DNA from: Sapria himalayana
Taxonomy: Eukaryota; Streptophyta; Magnoliopsida; Malpighiales; Rafflesiaceae
Assembly: GCA_029783825.1 (NCBI GenBank)
Contig: JAREIK010003106.1
Location: 35,717-99,716 of the forward strand
Length of the DNA stretch: 64,000 bases
Direction of reading: 5' to 3'
Shown: positions 1 through 13,520 of the stretch, piece by piece
Layout of the letters: each line of letters opens with the position of its first letter
Numbering within the stretch: the stretch's first letter is position 1
Translations under genes and position numbers: made by a program
Notes under the pieces: model-generated
What the model was told of the DNA's origin: nothing
Databases searched by the model: none
What the model saw: only the letters and a program-made list of their open reading frames with translations

Positions 1-250
1 GATAACCATCAAATATTTCTCCAAGTGTTAAATGTGAGCAATTATTTCTTTGATTTTTGTCTTAGAATGGATCAATCCGTTTGAATCTATCTCGTCAAGT
101 TGGTATATCATTTGTTCGCGGTTAGATAAGCATTTTTTGATTCCAACCAATTATGTAGTTGAGATATCTTTAATGATAGTAATCTTCGATTATTATCCTC
201 TCAGTGTACGTGTATCCTATAGAATAATAGCACTATCATGTGATGAGACG

Positions 251-1050
251 ATGAATACCTTTGGCAAGATAGAATCGTTCAATCAAAGTGGAATAGTGAT
301 TCTTAGCCCTAAATCTTCGACCATTACAACTTCGAAAGTGCAATATCAATCAAGTTCAGTCTTTCAAAGGTTTTGTGTACTTGTTGTGTTAGGACTATGT
401 GTCTCTTTTTCACTTGCTTTTTGTGGAAGCTATATTTATGTCCTAACGAGCCTAACACTTGGACAACATGAGCTTTCGGTTTCAAAATATAATGATTCTT
501 TGGGAAATTGTCATTTTAATGGAAATTGGATCGTAAATAATAGCTATCCTCTTCACAATGCTGTAGAATGCCCTTTTGTAATGCAGGGATTTAATTTTCT
601 GGGAAATGGAAGGAAGGATAGGCAGTATTTGAGGTGGAGATGGAAACCTGCGGACAGTCATATTCCAAGGTTAGATGTGCAAGATATTTTAGAAAGTTTG
701 AGGAATAAGAGTAATATGTTTGTTGGTAATTCAATGAGTAGAACACAATGTGAATCTTTGATTTGTTTGCTCTTGTCAGAAATGGAATATAAAAAGAGTG
801 CTTATAAAATTAACAAGAATAACATAACTAAACAAGTCAGATTTCTGGGTGTCAGGTTTCATGCCTTCAATTTCACTGTAGAATTTTTTTGCTCCATTTT
901 TTTGGTAAAACATGGCCGAGTTCCCAAACATTCACATAAGGAGGTCAAGTAAATACTCCTACTGGATATGTTGGATGACATTAATGAACAGTGGATCGAT
1001 TTCTATGTTCTAATTTTTAACACAGGCATTGGTGGAAAGCTCTTTGATAT
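251..1050 (+). pseudogene. Trichome birefringence-like (TBL/PMR5) gene, first exon, decayed
   Basis: TBL proteins are Golgi type II membrane proteins that O-acetylate wall polysaccharides. The ATG at 251 begins a plausible product: a short cytoplasmic tail, a hydrophobic segment (FCVLVVLGLCVSFSLAF), then the PMR5N region with 'GNW..NNSYPLHNAVECPF', 'LGNGRKDRQYLRWRWKP' and 'FHAFNFTVEFF'. Several family hallmarks are lost: the catalytic GDS reads GNS (725-733), the W after SRTQ is C (749-751), and at least two conserved Cys are replaced (GFNF for GFNC, ADS for ADC). A TAA at 950-952 interrupts the frame, which resumes as 'ILLLDMLDDINEQWID'. The HWW motif near 1027 is frameshifted. A GTAAGT donor at 1051 fits the usual end of this exon. 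No downstream exons are visible, so this is a truncated pseudogene. Confidence 0.82.
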
Positions 1051-3430
1051 GTAAGTTCTGCCCAAAAACATGAACTCAATTTTTCTAGTTGTCTGTCTTG
1101 ATCATTTAAAAATGCCAATTAGTTTCTCCATTTTTCTGTGGTAAAAGACAAGCATTAATAAATTACAAACTTGGGGTAACATGTGTTCATTAAAAAAATA
1201 TATGTGATTGATAAAAATACTCTTTTTAATAATTGACACATGGTATGATAGAAATATCATGTCATGATCTCAGTGAATCTTATCATGTTGGTATATGAAT
1301 ATATAATATATTATATATACTCAACCCAAAAAAAATGGTGATCATTATAGTGCTTAGTAAAAATGTTTGAGCCTGATCTTGAATACAACTATGAACAATA
1401 ATACTTAACCTATTTTATTTTGTATTTTTTGATGAATTGAAAATTAATATCTATATGTTTTATTTTTTCGTAGAAAATGCCATTGGAACCTATGTGTATG
1501 ATTCCATCATTGTCATAATAAAGAATAATTTTTTTAAAGAAATTGAAAATTCACTATTTCTAATCAAATATATAATCCAAAAAAGCTTTTAAGTTAGAGT
1601 ATTTATGACGTGACAATTTATCTTTGCACAAAATCATGGAATTATTTTTTATCTTTTATTTTTTTAAGAGATACAATTATTTATAAAACAAATATAATAA
1701 TTTATAATAATTTTTTTGGCGGTTGATATCAAACTATAATTTGAATAATCAATCTCATGAGTATCAGTATAATCTTTAAAAGAAATATGAAGTATTAGAA
1801 ATTTCATTAAATATTAAATTTTTTAAAGAATAATGTTCATATGTAACTATCGAGTATACTCTCAAAAATAACTTATTATTTTGATAATATAATATATTTG
1901 ATGATAATTGTTTGATAGTAAATTTAATGTACTATCTAAGAGTTTAATTTTGCAAAAATATTTATAACATTTTATTGTCAAAATAAAATTATATTTTGAT
2001 GGCCTATAATTATAATTTCAAGAAAGTACCTACGACTTACAAGGTATTTTATTTAAAATAATATCAGAAAAAAATTATATCATATATAGTAATAATAATA
2101 TAATATTTATGAAATAACATGATAAAATATAATGATGGTAATAATGATCTTTATAAAGTTTGTTTATATACTTAGAAATTAAATTTATAAGGGACATTGC
2201 GTGATATGCTTTTTATCATTCATCACATTTTTAATGTGGTTATTTACCATTTGATCATTTATTTATAATAATGATCAATATGAATAAATAAAAATAAAAT
2301 TTTAATATGAGACCTCCAATAAAAGCGAGATGTTTGAAATATATTTGTGTAACAAAAAATAAGTTATAATTGAAAAAAAATTATAAAACTAAGTTCTCAA
2401 AGACTACTTTAGCTCAATAAAATCCATTTTGGCACCTTCATGAAAATTAGGAGGTTGTTTTATGAGTTTTTCATTCTCAAGTTGTTTTAAAAGAATTATT
2501 ATTTTTATTTAAAATTAACAAATAAATCACTTGTGATAATTTCTTAAGAATAATAGTATATCGATAGAGTGAAGGTCATGCATTTCTTCTCACATGATAT
2601 GTTGTTAGTCATAATGCAAGGGTATGTTGAAAAAAAATTTGTGGTATCCCGAATTTGATTGAATAGGAAATTTAGAGTAAGATAAAGTCTCTTTGATAGG
2701 ATATCTAGTATAACTTTGTTATATCATTCAAAGAATAATTGAAAAATTAAATTTAACATAATCATCTTCTTGATCATTTAGTCTCTACAAAAGACTTATC
2801 AATGGTTTGAATAAGATGTTTTCTCATCATATTTTTTCTAATATGAATGATATATTGCTCTTGAATTTCATGACTATTTGAACTCAATAAATTTGATAGA
2901 ATAGGAATAATACCTAGAGAGAAATTTATGGGTAAAAAACTTTTTTATTAGAAATTTCTTCATTTTAATTAGTACAAATCTTAACATCTTACAATATTAT
3001 TGGAAAAAAATAAAGATTTATAGAGATTTAAAATTTTTGATAATGTGATGTAATAACTTTGAAAGATGCTAAGAAAGAAAATACACAATTCTTTAGATAA
3101 CCTGTAGAAGCCATTATATCTAATTTTCAATGGATAAGTCTTCAATTCTTCATCAACATTAACAATTAAAATATAATCTTAAAACCCCATCATCTTAAAG
3201 GATATAACTTTAATCATTAAATGTTCAATTCTTCAATTCTTTGAAAGATGCAAACTTCTATCGTCTTCACCCACCCCCGATGAGAATCCATGGTGTTATT
3301 CTTCAATTTCAATTAATCATTAAATGTTCTTGTTTTTTAAATGGATCTATCAGATAGGTAGAAAATAATATATGATGATAAGTTGAAAGAGCTACTCCAA
3401 TTCAAGTCTTTCATCGGATTTTCACTCTCA
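1051..3430. other. AT-rich intergenic or intronic DNA
   Basis: Very AT-rich sequence with short A and T runs. If the TBL copy were complete this would start its first intron, but I see no later TBL exon, no protein similarity in any frame, and no clear transposon ends. Confidence 0.5.
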
Positions 3431-3633
3431 AAGCTCTTATCTCCTCACTTCTTGAAGAAGGAAAGATGAGCAACTTGCGGAAACATTATTTTTGCATATG
3501 TGTAGCCAAACATGAATAGATTTTTTTGGTGGTATCATTTTTCTTGATTCTGGATTTGTTCTTTGCAAGAGATTTTTTTGGGAGTTGTAGACTTGAGTGT
3601 CAAATGTTCTTGCAGGTTTTGGTTTTGGTTTTT

Positions 3634-3676
3634 GATGTTGATTTTGATTTTGATTTTGATTTTGATTTTGATTTTT
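3634..3676 (+). repeat. GATTTT hexanucleotide microsatellite
   Basis: About six to seven copies of GATTTT running into a T tract. On the minus strand it reads as Asn-Gln repeats (NQNQNQ) and on the plus strand as hydrophobic LILILI; neither looks like a real gene. Confidence 0.85.
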
Positions 3677-3745
3677 TTTGAAATGTTTCAACTGCGAAAT
3701 GAAAGTTTTTGTGTTTGTGTTGTGCTGTTTAAACCTTCAAATTGA

Positions 3746-4990
3746 TGCAGTTTGAGCTTGCACCGAAAAGAGGAGAGCTAGATGTGACTAGAAGAAAGCC
3801 AAATTACTTCCTTTAGTGTGAGCTAACACAAAGTGCAACCAAAATATATATCAACCAAAATATAATACACACACTAAATAATTTGATATTCTTTTTTAAA
3901 ATTTTTAAGCACTATATTTATTTTGCACACTACCATAACACACTACATGCATTCACTTCCCACACTGCCTCACAAAGCATGCCACACTACATGCATATAA
4001 CTACCCACAACCTTTCCACACACGCATCCATTACACACATTGTCACATGGCACATGCCACACTACCACCATATTTATGCAGCATAAATGTAATCTCATCA
4101 ATATTAGCTATGCCGAGTTCACTTTACTTCCAAATTATGGTCATTTTGATAATCTTGCTAATGAAGTACCAGCTGTAGCTATTCATAATTGAAGCTGGAT
4201 GAAAGTTGAGCAGAGGGCTAATAGCTGATGGTGATGTTGGGGTCAAGTGCTCCTCGTGGTGCCATGGCTCCAGTGCCTAGGTGGGCTCTCTAGTGCCCAG
4301 ACGAAATACACACTTCATTCTCATGATGTGCCATATGGCTCTGGTAGTGGTTAGTAATCTGTTATTGGATTCTTTCTAGTTGATGATTCCAACAGCTAAT
4401 GGGTAATTATTTCATTTCTTCCTTGTTCTAAAATAGTCTGTTGGAAATACATTATTTGTTGCATAGATGAAATTTTGCAAAATGATTGGTAAATGCTATA
4501 TATATGCTGTAAAACTCCATAATTCTCTGAATTAGTATTCATCCTGCATATTGGTTTGAAAGTAAAATAAAGATTTTCATCTAGAATCAGTCTAGGAATA
4601 GCAATGTTAGACTCAAGATTATGAGCAAGACCAACTCATATTGAGTATACATTAAATAGTGCTAAATTAGGGTTGTAGATGGATAAAGAACAAGGGAGAC
4701 AATGCAGAAAGAGAATCATGGAGTTTTTTCTTTTTGATTATCGATAATTTCTCAATATCTTGTTTATAGTCATCATGTGGGAATCTACAAAATAAATTGT
4801 CAAAGATACACAATGAGCAATAATATTCCCAACAACAAGAACTTGAGTTTCATGAAATTTATATAGTTGTTGCCATTAATGTTGAAACTGAGTTTTGTTA
4901 TTGATGATGATGTTTGTATATGCTTATTTTTAATTTGTTGATTTCATAAACTTATTTGTACCACTTACAATACTATTTTATTACTATTTT
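3746..4990. other. Intergenic DNA, CA-rich then AT-rich
   Basis: No supported gene. The stretch 3,940-4,085 is rich in CACAC and CATGC words and makes a short His/Thr-rich frame of no recognisable family. The stretch 4,190-4,330 is unusually G+C-rich for this flank. It contains one copy of the duplicated segment listed at 4,466. Confidence 0.5.
4466..4554 (+). repeat. Diverged direct repeat, copy 1
   Basis: About 88 bp, with 'gatgaaatt' near the start and 'ccataattctct' in the middle, recurring in the same order at 6,068-6,155. The two copies differ at many sites, so the duplication is old. Confidence 0.65.
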
Positions 4991-4999
4991 GTAGATATC

Positions 5000-5360
5000 C
5001 TAACACCCAATACACATGCATGTGTGCATGTATACAAATTTACATACTCTTGCACACAACACATATATGTGTTTGACATGCATAGATAAATACATTTATA
5101 CTCACATATATACATATGTATATATGTGTGGGTTTTTGTGTGGACATATCATATATACAGATGCACATCTACAAATTCACATATACACATGTACATACAT
5201 GCATACATATATATAGATGATCACTAGAAATGTCTTAATAGTCATTCCACACACACATATATAGGTAGACATATATACATATGTACACATAGATATGTAT
5301 ATATATAAATATAGACATATACATATTCATATATACACATACATGTATATATGAAGTGAG
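5000..5360. repeat. CA/TA-rich low-complexity tract
   Basis: Alternating ACATAT, TACATA and CACATG words with no strict period. It produces a short Tyr/His/Thr-rich frame that is a composition artefact. Confidence 0.75.
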
Positions 5361-6067
5361 ATTCCCTTTCTAGATTGTTAGGCCTGGACTATATGTGACA
5401 GATTTAAAGCAAGGGAATTTAATCAAAAGTGGGTCAATCAACCATTTGTAGCACATGACAAATAAAAAATGGCTTCATAGCCATCTACATGTTTTTCCAT
5501 TACAGAAAATCTGGAAGTTAGTTATGCCTTTTTTTGATGTAATTGATTCATCGTATAATCTACAAAATCTTTTATTTTTGTGAGAATTTTTGAATGTTTT
5601 TAGAGATAGAACATGCACTCTATAACAATGTAGTCTACATGTGCTCTAAAACAGCATAGGGCACATGTGCACTACCTTTGGTGCTAGCTACGGTGTAACT
5701 ATTTTTTTGAAGAAAATAAAGGTGCCCATTGTGCCCATTGTGCCCTAGTATCACTAGTTTTTTTCATTTCAATTGAGGGTTGTCTAAATTAGAAATTTTT
5801 TGCCCCTTACTCTGTACCAAATCCTAACCCATACTGTGCAAACTGGGCATGCACAATAACGTAGAAGGAGGAGAAGCTAATAAAGTTTACAGAAAGATTG
5901 GTGTGTATTTGTGAGGGACACTAGTCTACTCTTGGTGTCAATTAGGAAAGTTTTGGTATCTTATGAATATGTAAATACAAATAATTATTTATATAATGTT
6001 GATATTGTAGGAAGAAATACATATCAGATAGCATCAATATTATTGCATGCGTCAATATTTGTTTATT

Positions 6068-6155
6068 GATGAAATTATGCATAATGATTGTTAAATGCTA
6101 TATATGTACCAAAAAATTCCATAATTCTCTCAGTCACAATTCATCATGGATATTG
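6068..6155 (+). repeat. Diverged direct repeat, copy 2
   Basis: Second copy of the segment at 4,466-4,554, about 1.6 kb away in the same orientation. The CA/TA tract lies between the copies. A partial extra 'aaatgctatata' follows just downstream. Confidence 0.65.
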
Positions 6156-6263
6156 GTAAATGCTATATAAGTGATGGTCATATCTATAAATTTTGCTAAA
6201 TTATTTAGTTGCCATCATTCGTATCATTTAAGTTTAAGTTGATGTATATGCAAGAAAATTAAA

Positions 6264-6416
6264 GAAGTAAATGATGAGATGAAAGGAATGAAGAATGCAA
6301 TGCAATAGTCGATGACCTATATGGAGTCACAGTTAGAAGCCTTCATGAGAAAGATAGCACACCAAAATCAAGTAGAGTACCCACGTAGGAGAGTCATGCA
6401 CAAATTAACAAGCTAA
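6264..6416 (+). pseudogene. Possible C-terminal tail of CACTA second protein (TNPA-like)
   Basis: A 50-codon frame reads a charged helical segment rich in Met and Glu ('EVNDEMKGMKNAMQ', stop, 'SMTYMESQLEAFMRKIAHQ') and ends at TAA. Its placement about 530 bp before a CACTA terminus, and its helical composition, fit the C-terminus of the Transposase_24 / TNPA-like protein of plant CACTA elements. One internal TAG is present. The assignment rests on position and composition, not on diagnostic motifs. Confidence 0.35.
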
Positions 6417-6928
6417 TGATGAAGATGATGATTTAGCTTTAAATGATTATATACCTATGTTAAGTTTTTGTTTTAACCAAATATCTTTTGTATCATAATT
6501 ATGTATAAATTGTTTTTGGTTTTTATTAATTATAAAAAATGGTAAACAATGTGTTTTAATTTAATTTAAAATAAAATATTAAAAATATGTAATTAAATTT
6601 TATGAACAAAATAAAATTGTGAAAAAAGATTTGGAATGAAAATAGCTAATGATTATTCCCTTACTAATTTTGCAAGGGATGATTCTATGCCTATTTAGTT
6701 GAACATTATTAAATATTATTCTTAATTAAGATTAAAATTAGCAAGAGAAAAAATATAATTAGCTAGGAAATTTCCATCATTATAAAATTTGCTAAAAAAA
6801 ATTTTTCTATTGTTAATATTTTGTGATGAGCACGTTAGCTTGGGATAATTCCCATCGTCAATTCGTCATTATTCTTTTCTAGCAACGGAAAAGCCTAAAA
6901 AGCTAGAAAATTTTCCTTTGCAATTTAT

Positions 6929-6944
6929 GATTTTTCTTGTAGTA
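6929..6944 (-). repeat. Right terminal inverted repeat of CACTA element A
   Basis: The reverse complement reads TACTACAAGAAAAATC, identical over 16 bases to the left end of element C at 41,695-41,710. Confidence 0.8.
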
Positions 6945-9900
6945 TGTAACTATTTGTTTATCTATTAGTCTATATATTTGTCTACCAATATATATTTTTA
7001 TCTATATATATATATATATTAGTCTAATAAACATAATATCTATTTCCCTATCTATATATATATAAGTGTATCTATCTATCTATCTATCTATTTATATATC
7101 TATCTATTTATATATCTATATATCTATTTATCTATATATTTATATATATGTGTCTATCTATTTTTCTATCTATTTATCAATCCATCTATCTTTATTTTTT
7201 TTAATTTTTCTATATATCTGTCTATCTATATGTCTATCTATCTATTTATCTATCTATCTTAGTATCTATCTAATGATCAGTCTATCAATTTGTTTATATA
7301 TATGTCTAACTATATGTCTATTTATTTGTCTATTTATCTATCTAACTACTTATCTAATGATCTATCTATCTGACTATCTATCTGTCTAATTATATATCTA
7401 TATATCTATCTATCTATTTGCCTATCAATTTGTCTACCAAATTGTATATCTATCGATCTGTCTATCTATATGTCTATCTATTTATCTATATTTATATTGA
7501 TTTGTTTTATATCAGTAAATCTATATGTCTATCTATCCATCTATCTATCAGTGTATATATCTCTGAATTTTTCAGTCTATTTATCAATCTATCTATCCTT
7601 ATATTAGTCCATTTACCAATCTGATGATTTATCTGTTTATCTATTGATTTTTCGATCCATCTATCTATTTTTTATCTATACGACAATCATCCATATATAT
7701 ATCTGCCTATCTATCCAGCTATCTATGTATCTTTCTATTTGTATTTCTATTTATCTATTTATTTATTTGTCTATTTGTCTGTATATTTATCTATCTTTCT
7801 ATCTTTCTATCAGTCTATCTATTTGTGTATATATATATATATATATTTATTTATTTATATCTATTTATCTCTATATTTTATGTCTATCTGTCTATCTATA
7901 TGTCTGTCTATATATATGTTTGCCTGTCTATTTATCTATCTTTATATGACAATCAATCTATTTATCTATCTATGTGTCTATCATCCTGTATATCTGTCAT
8001 TCTATCTATCTATATATCTATCTACCTGCATGTCTATTTGTCTATCTTTCTATCTATTTATCTTTATATTAATTTTCCAATTTATCAGTCTATATATATG
8101 TCTATCTATCTATTTGTGTAAGTGTCTATCTATTTTCCTATCTATCTTTATGTCTATTTATTTATCTATCTATGTAAAAATTTATGTATATATCTTTCTA
8201 TGTATATAATTATCTATCTATCTTCCAATCAATCTACTTATCTATCTAACTATTTGTCAATCTATCAATCAACCTGTCTATTAATCTATCTATTTATCTA
8301 TCTATCAATCTATATATCAATCCATCTATCTATATGTCTATCTATCAATCTACCTATTTGTCTATGTATCTTTCTCTCTCACTCTCTATCTGTTTATCTA
8401 TCTATCTATATGTATGTATATTTATCTATCTATCTGAATATTTGTATGTTTATTTATCTATCTGTCTATTTATCTATCTGTCTGATTTTCTATCTGTCTA
8501 TCTATCTATTTATCTATCTATCTATATGTCTGTTTATATGTCTATCTAACTTTCTATTTATCTAACTGCCTATATGTCTGTCTATCTATATATCTATATC
8601 TATATGGATATCTATCTGTCTATCTATCTATCTTTTTCTCCATATTTGTATTTGTTTGTCTATATCTATGTCTATTTGTTTGTCTCTCAATCTATTTATC
8701 ATTTATCTATCTTTATATATATTTGTCTAACTATCTATCTATATATATATATATATATTTATTTATTTATTTATCTAATATTTACATGTCTATCTATCTA
8801 TTTATCTTTATTTCTATCGATCTGTCTATGTATCTATCTATCTATCAATGTGTCTATTTATCTATTTATCAATCAATCAATCTATTTATCTTCCCATCTA
8901 TCTAAAAATCTATATAGCAATCAATCTATCAATTTATCTATCTGTCTATATATATATATCTATCTATTTGTCTGTGTATCTATATGTATATCAATCTCTA
9001 TATCTCACTGCCTATCATTCTTTTTATCAATCAAGCAATCTATCTATCTATCTATTAATGAATCTATAAACTATTTATAAATCTATCAATTTATCAATCA
9101 ATATGTCTATCAATCTATATATATCAATATGTCTATAAATCAATATATCAATCTAAGTATCTTTCTATTTATATATATGTCTACCTATCTGTATATCTAT
9201 ATGTCTATTTATTTGTCTATTTATCTGCGTATCTGTATGTCTATATGACTATCTATCTAACTACATATCTATCTGTCTATCTATCTATTCATCTATCTAT
9301 CTATCTATCTATTTGTCTATCTATTTGTCTATCTATCTATCCATCTATCTATCTCTCTATTTATTTGTCGTGTTATTTGTCTATCGATTTATCTATCACT
9401 ATGTCTATCTATCTTTCAAACTAACAATCTATCTATATATTTATCTGTTTATCTATATATCTATTTATTTATCTAACTATTTGCTCATCTATCTAACTAT
9501 CTATTAGTATATTTATATATCTATCTATGTATCTATGAATCTATTTATATATCCATCTAACTATCTAACTATCGATCTATCTAAAAATATATCTATTTAA
9601 TTTACTATCTATCTATCAAGCTATCTATCTATGTGTCTATCTATCTATCTATTTGTCTATATATCTGTCAATCAATTTGTCTATCATTATATCAATAAAT
9701 CTAATTATCAATCTGATTATAAATCAAACTATCAATTTGACTATCTATTTGTGTATCTATTTGTTTATTTGTCTGTCTAACTATCAATCTATCTGACTAT
9801 TTATCTATTTATCTATCCATCAATAAATTTATTTAATTATCTATCTATTTATCTATATATCCATCTAACCATCTTTTTATCTATCTATTTATCTCTGTAT

Positions 9901-12172
9901 CAATCTATCAATATGTATGTCTATTGATCTGTCTATTTATGTGCCTATCTATCTATTTATCTATGTAGTTGTCTATCTATCAGTCTATGTATTTGTATAT
10001 TTATCTACCAATCTATCAATCAATCTATCTATTATAAATCTAACTTACTATCAATGTAACTATATTTAAATCTGTATATTTATTTTCCTATATATCACTC
10101 TAACAATATTTTAATCAATCAATAAATAAATAAATAAATCATTCATTCATTCTGTCTGTCTATCTATATATCTGTCTATTTATCTATCTATCAATATATT
10201 TATTAATCTACCTATCTATCAGTCAATCTATCAATCTATATATCTATCCATTGATCTATCTATCTATCTATATATCTACATATATATGTATATACATCGG
10301 TCATCTATCTTTCTATCTTTTTATCTTTCTTTCTATCTATTGACCTGTCTATAAATATATCTATCAATCTGTATATCTATTTGTCTATATATCTATCTAT
10401 CTATCTATGTATATTTCAATCTGTCGATCTATCTTTCGATCAATCTATCTATCAATCTTTCTATCTATCCATCTATAATATGTGAATATATCTATTTCCT
10501 TTCAGTCTATCTATCTATCTATTTATCTGTCTATCTATCGATATATCTATCTATTATCTATCTGTCTATCTATATGTAAATCAATCTTTCTATATATCTA
10601 TCAATCAATCTATCTATTTGTGTGTCTATCCCTCTTTCTATCTATATTTCTATTTATCTATCTATATGTTTGTCTATTTGTCTATTAATCTATTTGTATA
10701 TCTATCTGTCTATTTATCTATCTATCTATCTATCTATCTAGCTATGTCTTTGTCTATCTATCTATCCATTTGCATGTCTATCTATGTGCCTATCTATATG
10801 TTTGTATATATATCTATCTATTTGTATGTCTTTTTGACTATTTATCTATCTATCTATCAATTTATCTATATTTTTGTCAATCTGTCTATCTATCTGTCTA
10901 CCTATTTGTATATCTATCAAATATATTTTTTTGTCTATCTATCTATCTATATATTTATTTTTATATTTATCTATATGTCTATATATCTGTTTGTCATTCT
11001 ATCAATCAATCTATCTATCTTTCTGACTAACTAACTATCTATCTATCAATACATCTTTTTAACTATATGTTTATCTTGCTATCTATCTATCTATCTATTT
11101 ATCTATCTATCTGTCTGTCATATGATCTACCTATCTATTTAAAAATCTATCTATCTAAATATCTGTCTATCTATTAGTATATCAACCTGTCTATCTATCT
11201 TTCTATCAATCTGGCTATCAATCTATCTAATAATTTGTATATCTATCTATCTATGTAAATATATATCAATGTATATGTATTTGTCTATCAATATGTCATT
11301 TAATCTATCAATTAATTTATATATCGATCTATATATTAATCTATCTATCAATCTATCAATTAATATTTATATTACTTTGTCTATCAATATGTATATCTAT
11401 ATGACTATTTAAATATATATCTATCTATATATCTGACCGTATATCTATCTGTCTATCTATCTATCCATCTATCTAACTATCTATGTATCTATCTGTCTAT
11501 CTATCAGACTTTCTATCTATTTTGATATCTATTTGTCTAAATATCAATTTATTGAGTTCTATATCTATGTGTCTATATATATATTTATCAATTTCTCTAT
11601 CTATGTGTGAGTCTATCTATCGATCTATATTTCTAATTATTTTGTTTTTCTAAAAATCTATATGTATATTTATTTATCTATTAATTTGTGTATCTATCTC
11701 TGTATCTATTTATTTCTCTATATATCTATATATTTATCTATTTGTGTGACTATTTGTCATATAATCTGTCTATAAATATGTCTATTTATTTAAATAGCTA
11801 CTTGTCTAAATATCTTTCAAATTAACTATCTATCTATATATTTATCTATCTCTCTCACTATCTATATGTCTATCTATCTATTTATCTATTTTTTGCCTAT
11901 CTATAAAAGTATCTTTCTATATATCTATCTATCTCACTATTAGTTTATCTATCTGTTTATCTAATAATCTTTCTATCTATCATTTATCTATCTAACTGTC
12001 TGTATATCGATCTGTCTAAAAATATCTCTATATATTTGTCTATATATTTATCTAACTTTCTTTCTATCTATTTTTCTAAATATCTGTCTATCAATCTCTC
12101 TATAAATAAGTTTATATATTTTTATATATATCAGTCTAACTATATTTTTATCTATCTATCTATCTATATATC

Positions 12173-12300
12173 TATTTGAATATCTATCTTACTATCTGTC
12201 TATCTATCTGTCTATCCATCTATCTATCTATCTATTTGTCTATCTATATATATATATATATATTTGAATATCTATCTTACTATCTGTCTATCTATCTGTC
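12173..12300 (+). repeat. Local 88-bp duplication within the TCTA array
   Basis: The phrase beginning 'tatttgaatatctatcttac' occurs at 12,173 and again at 12,261, followed by the same tract of TGTC and TATC variants. The 88-bp offset is a multiple of four, so register is kept. Confidence 0.8.
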
Positions 12301-13428
12301 TATCTATCTATCTATCTATTTTTCTATCTATATATCTATCTATGTATCTATCTATTATCTATCTATTAATATGTCTATCAATCTATGTATCAATCTAATT
12401 ATCAATCTTTCTATCAAATTCACTATTAATCTGACGATGTATCTATATGTCTATTTGTTTATCTATCTACATTTCTTTCTTTCTATCAGATTATCTATCT
12501 ATCTTTCTATCTGTCTGTCTATATGTCTGTCTATCTATCTATATATTTATCAATCTATCTTACTATCTATCCATCTATCTATATATCCATTTATCTATCT
12601 ACTAATCTTTATATCTATATGTATACCTAAGTTTCTAGCTATCTGTCTATCTATGTGTCTATCTATCTATATGTATAAGTATTTGTTAATATGTCAATCT
12701 ATCAATCTTTCTGTCTATATATTTATATATCAAACTTTCTATCTATCTGTCTATCTATCTATTTATTTATCTATCTATTTATTAATCTGTCAAAATATTT
12801 TTGTATTGACATGTTTATAAATGTCAATTAATTTATCTATATATCTGTCAAATATTTTTTCTAACTATCTTTAAATATATCTATCTATCTGTTAGTCTGT
12901 CTATCTAGATATCTACCTATCTATTTGTGTATCTATCTAGTCATCTATATATCTATCTATCTTTCAATCAATCAATCAATCTGTCTGTCTATCTATATGT
13001 CTATCTATCTATCTATCTTTCATTCTTTCTATATGTATATCTATCTATTATTTATCTATTTATCTATCCATCTGTTTATCTATAAATCTGGCAATCTTAC
13101 TATCTATTTGTGTATCAATTTTTTATCTATTTATATATGTATCTGTCAATCAATCAATCAATCTATCTATCTATGTATTTATATATCTGACAATCTATCT
13201 ATCTTTTACCTGTCTATCTATATGTCTATCTATCTATCTATCGGTATATTTATCTATATATCTATCCATTTATCTCTCTATTTATCAATATTTTTATTTA
13301 TCTATCCATCTATATATTTATCTATCTGTCTATCTATTTATATGTTTATCTATATATTTATCTATCTATCTATATATCTATTTGTCTATCTATCTGTAAA
13401 TATTTCTATCAATCTATCTCTTTAAATA

Positions 13429-13520
13429 TTTATATATTTGTCTAACTATCTAACTATATATTTATATATTTGTCTAACTATCTAACTATATATTTATATA
13501 TTTGTCTAACTATCTATCTC
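13429..13520 (+). repeat. 32-bp higher-order tandem repeat in the TCTA array
   Basis: Nearly three copies of a 32-bp unit (13,429-13,460, 13,461-13,492, then a partial copy) containing 'tttgtctaactatctaac'. The two full copies look identical, suggesting recent slippage or unequal exchange in units of eight tetramers. Confidence 0.85.

Larger units (their letters stand above)
5361..6944. mobile_element. CACTA element A, right-hand part (left limit unknown)
   Basis: The right terminus is clear: the sequence ending at 6,944 is the reverse complement of TACTACAAGAAAAATC, the CACTA/En-Spm terminal motif, and the tetranucleotide array begins directly after it. Subterminal repeats of the AGCTAGGAAATTT kind lie at 6,620-6,910, as expected for binding sites of the second Spm-type protein. 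A broken helical coding tail lies at 6,264-6,416. Where the element starts on the left is not visible; 5,361 is only the end of the preceding low-complexity tract. The base triplet outside the end is TGT, equal to the ACA flank of element C on the other strand. Confidence 0.65.

Noticed and set aside
3437..3691. Minus-strand frame with Asn-Gln and Lys-Pro repeats
   Set aside because: Generated by the GATTTT microsatellite and its GGTTTT border; no further similarity.
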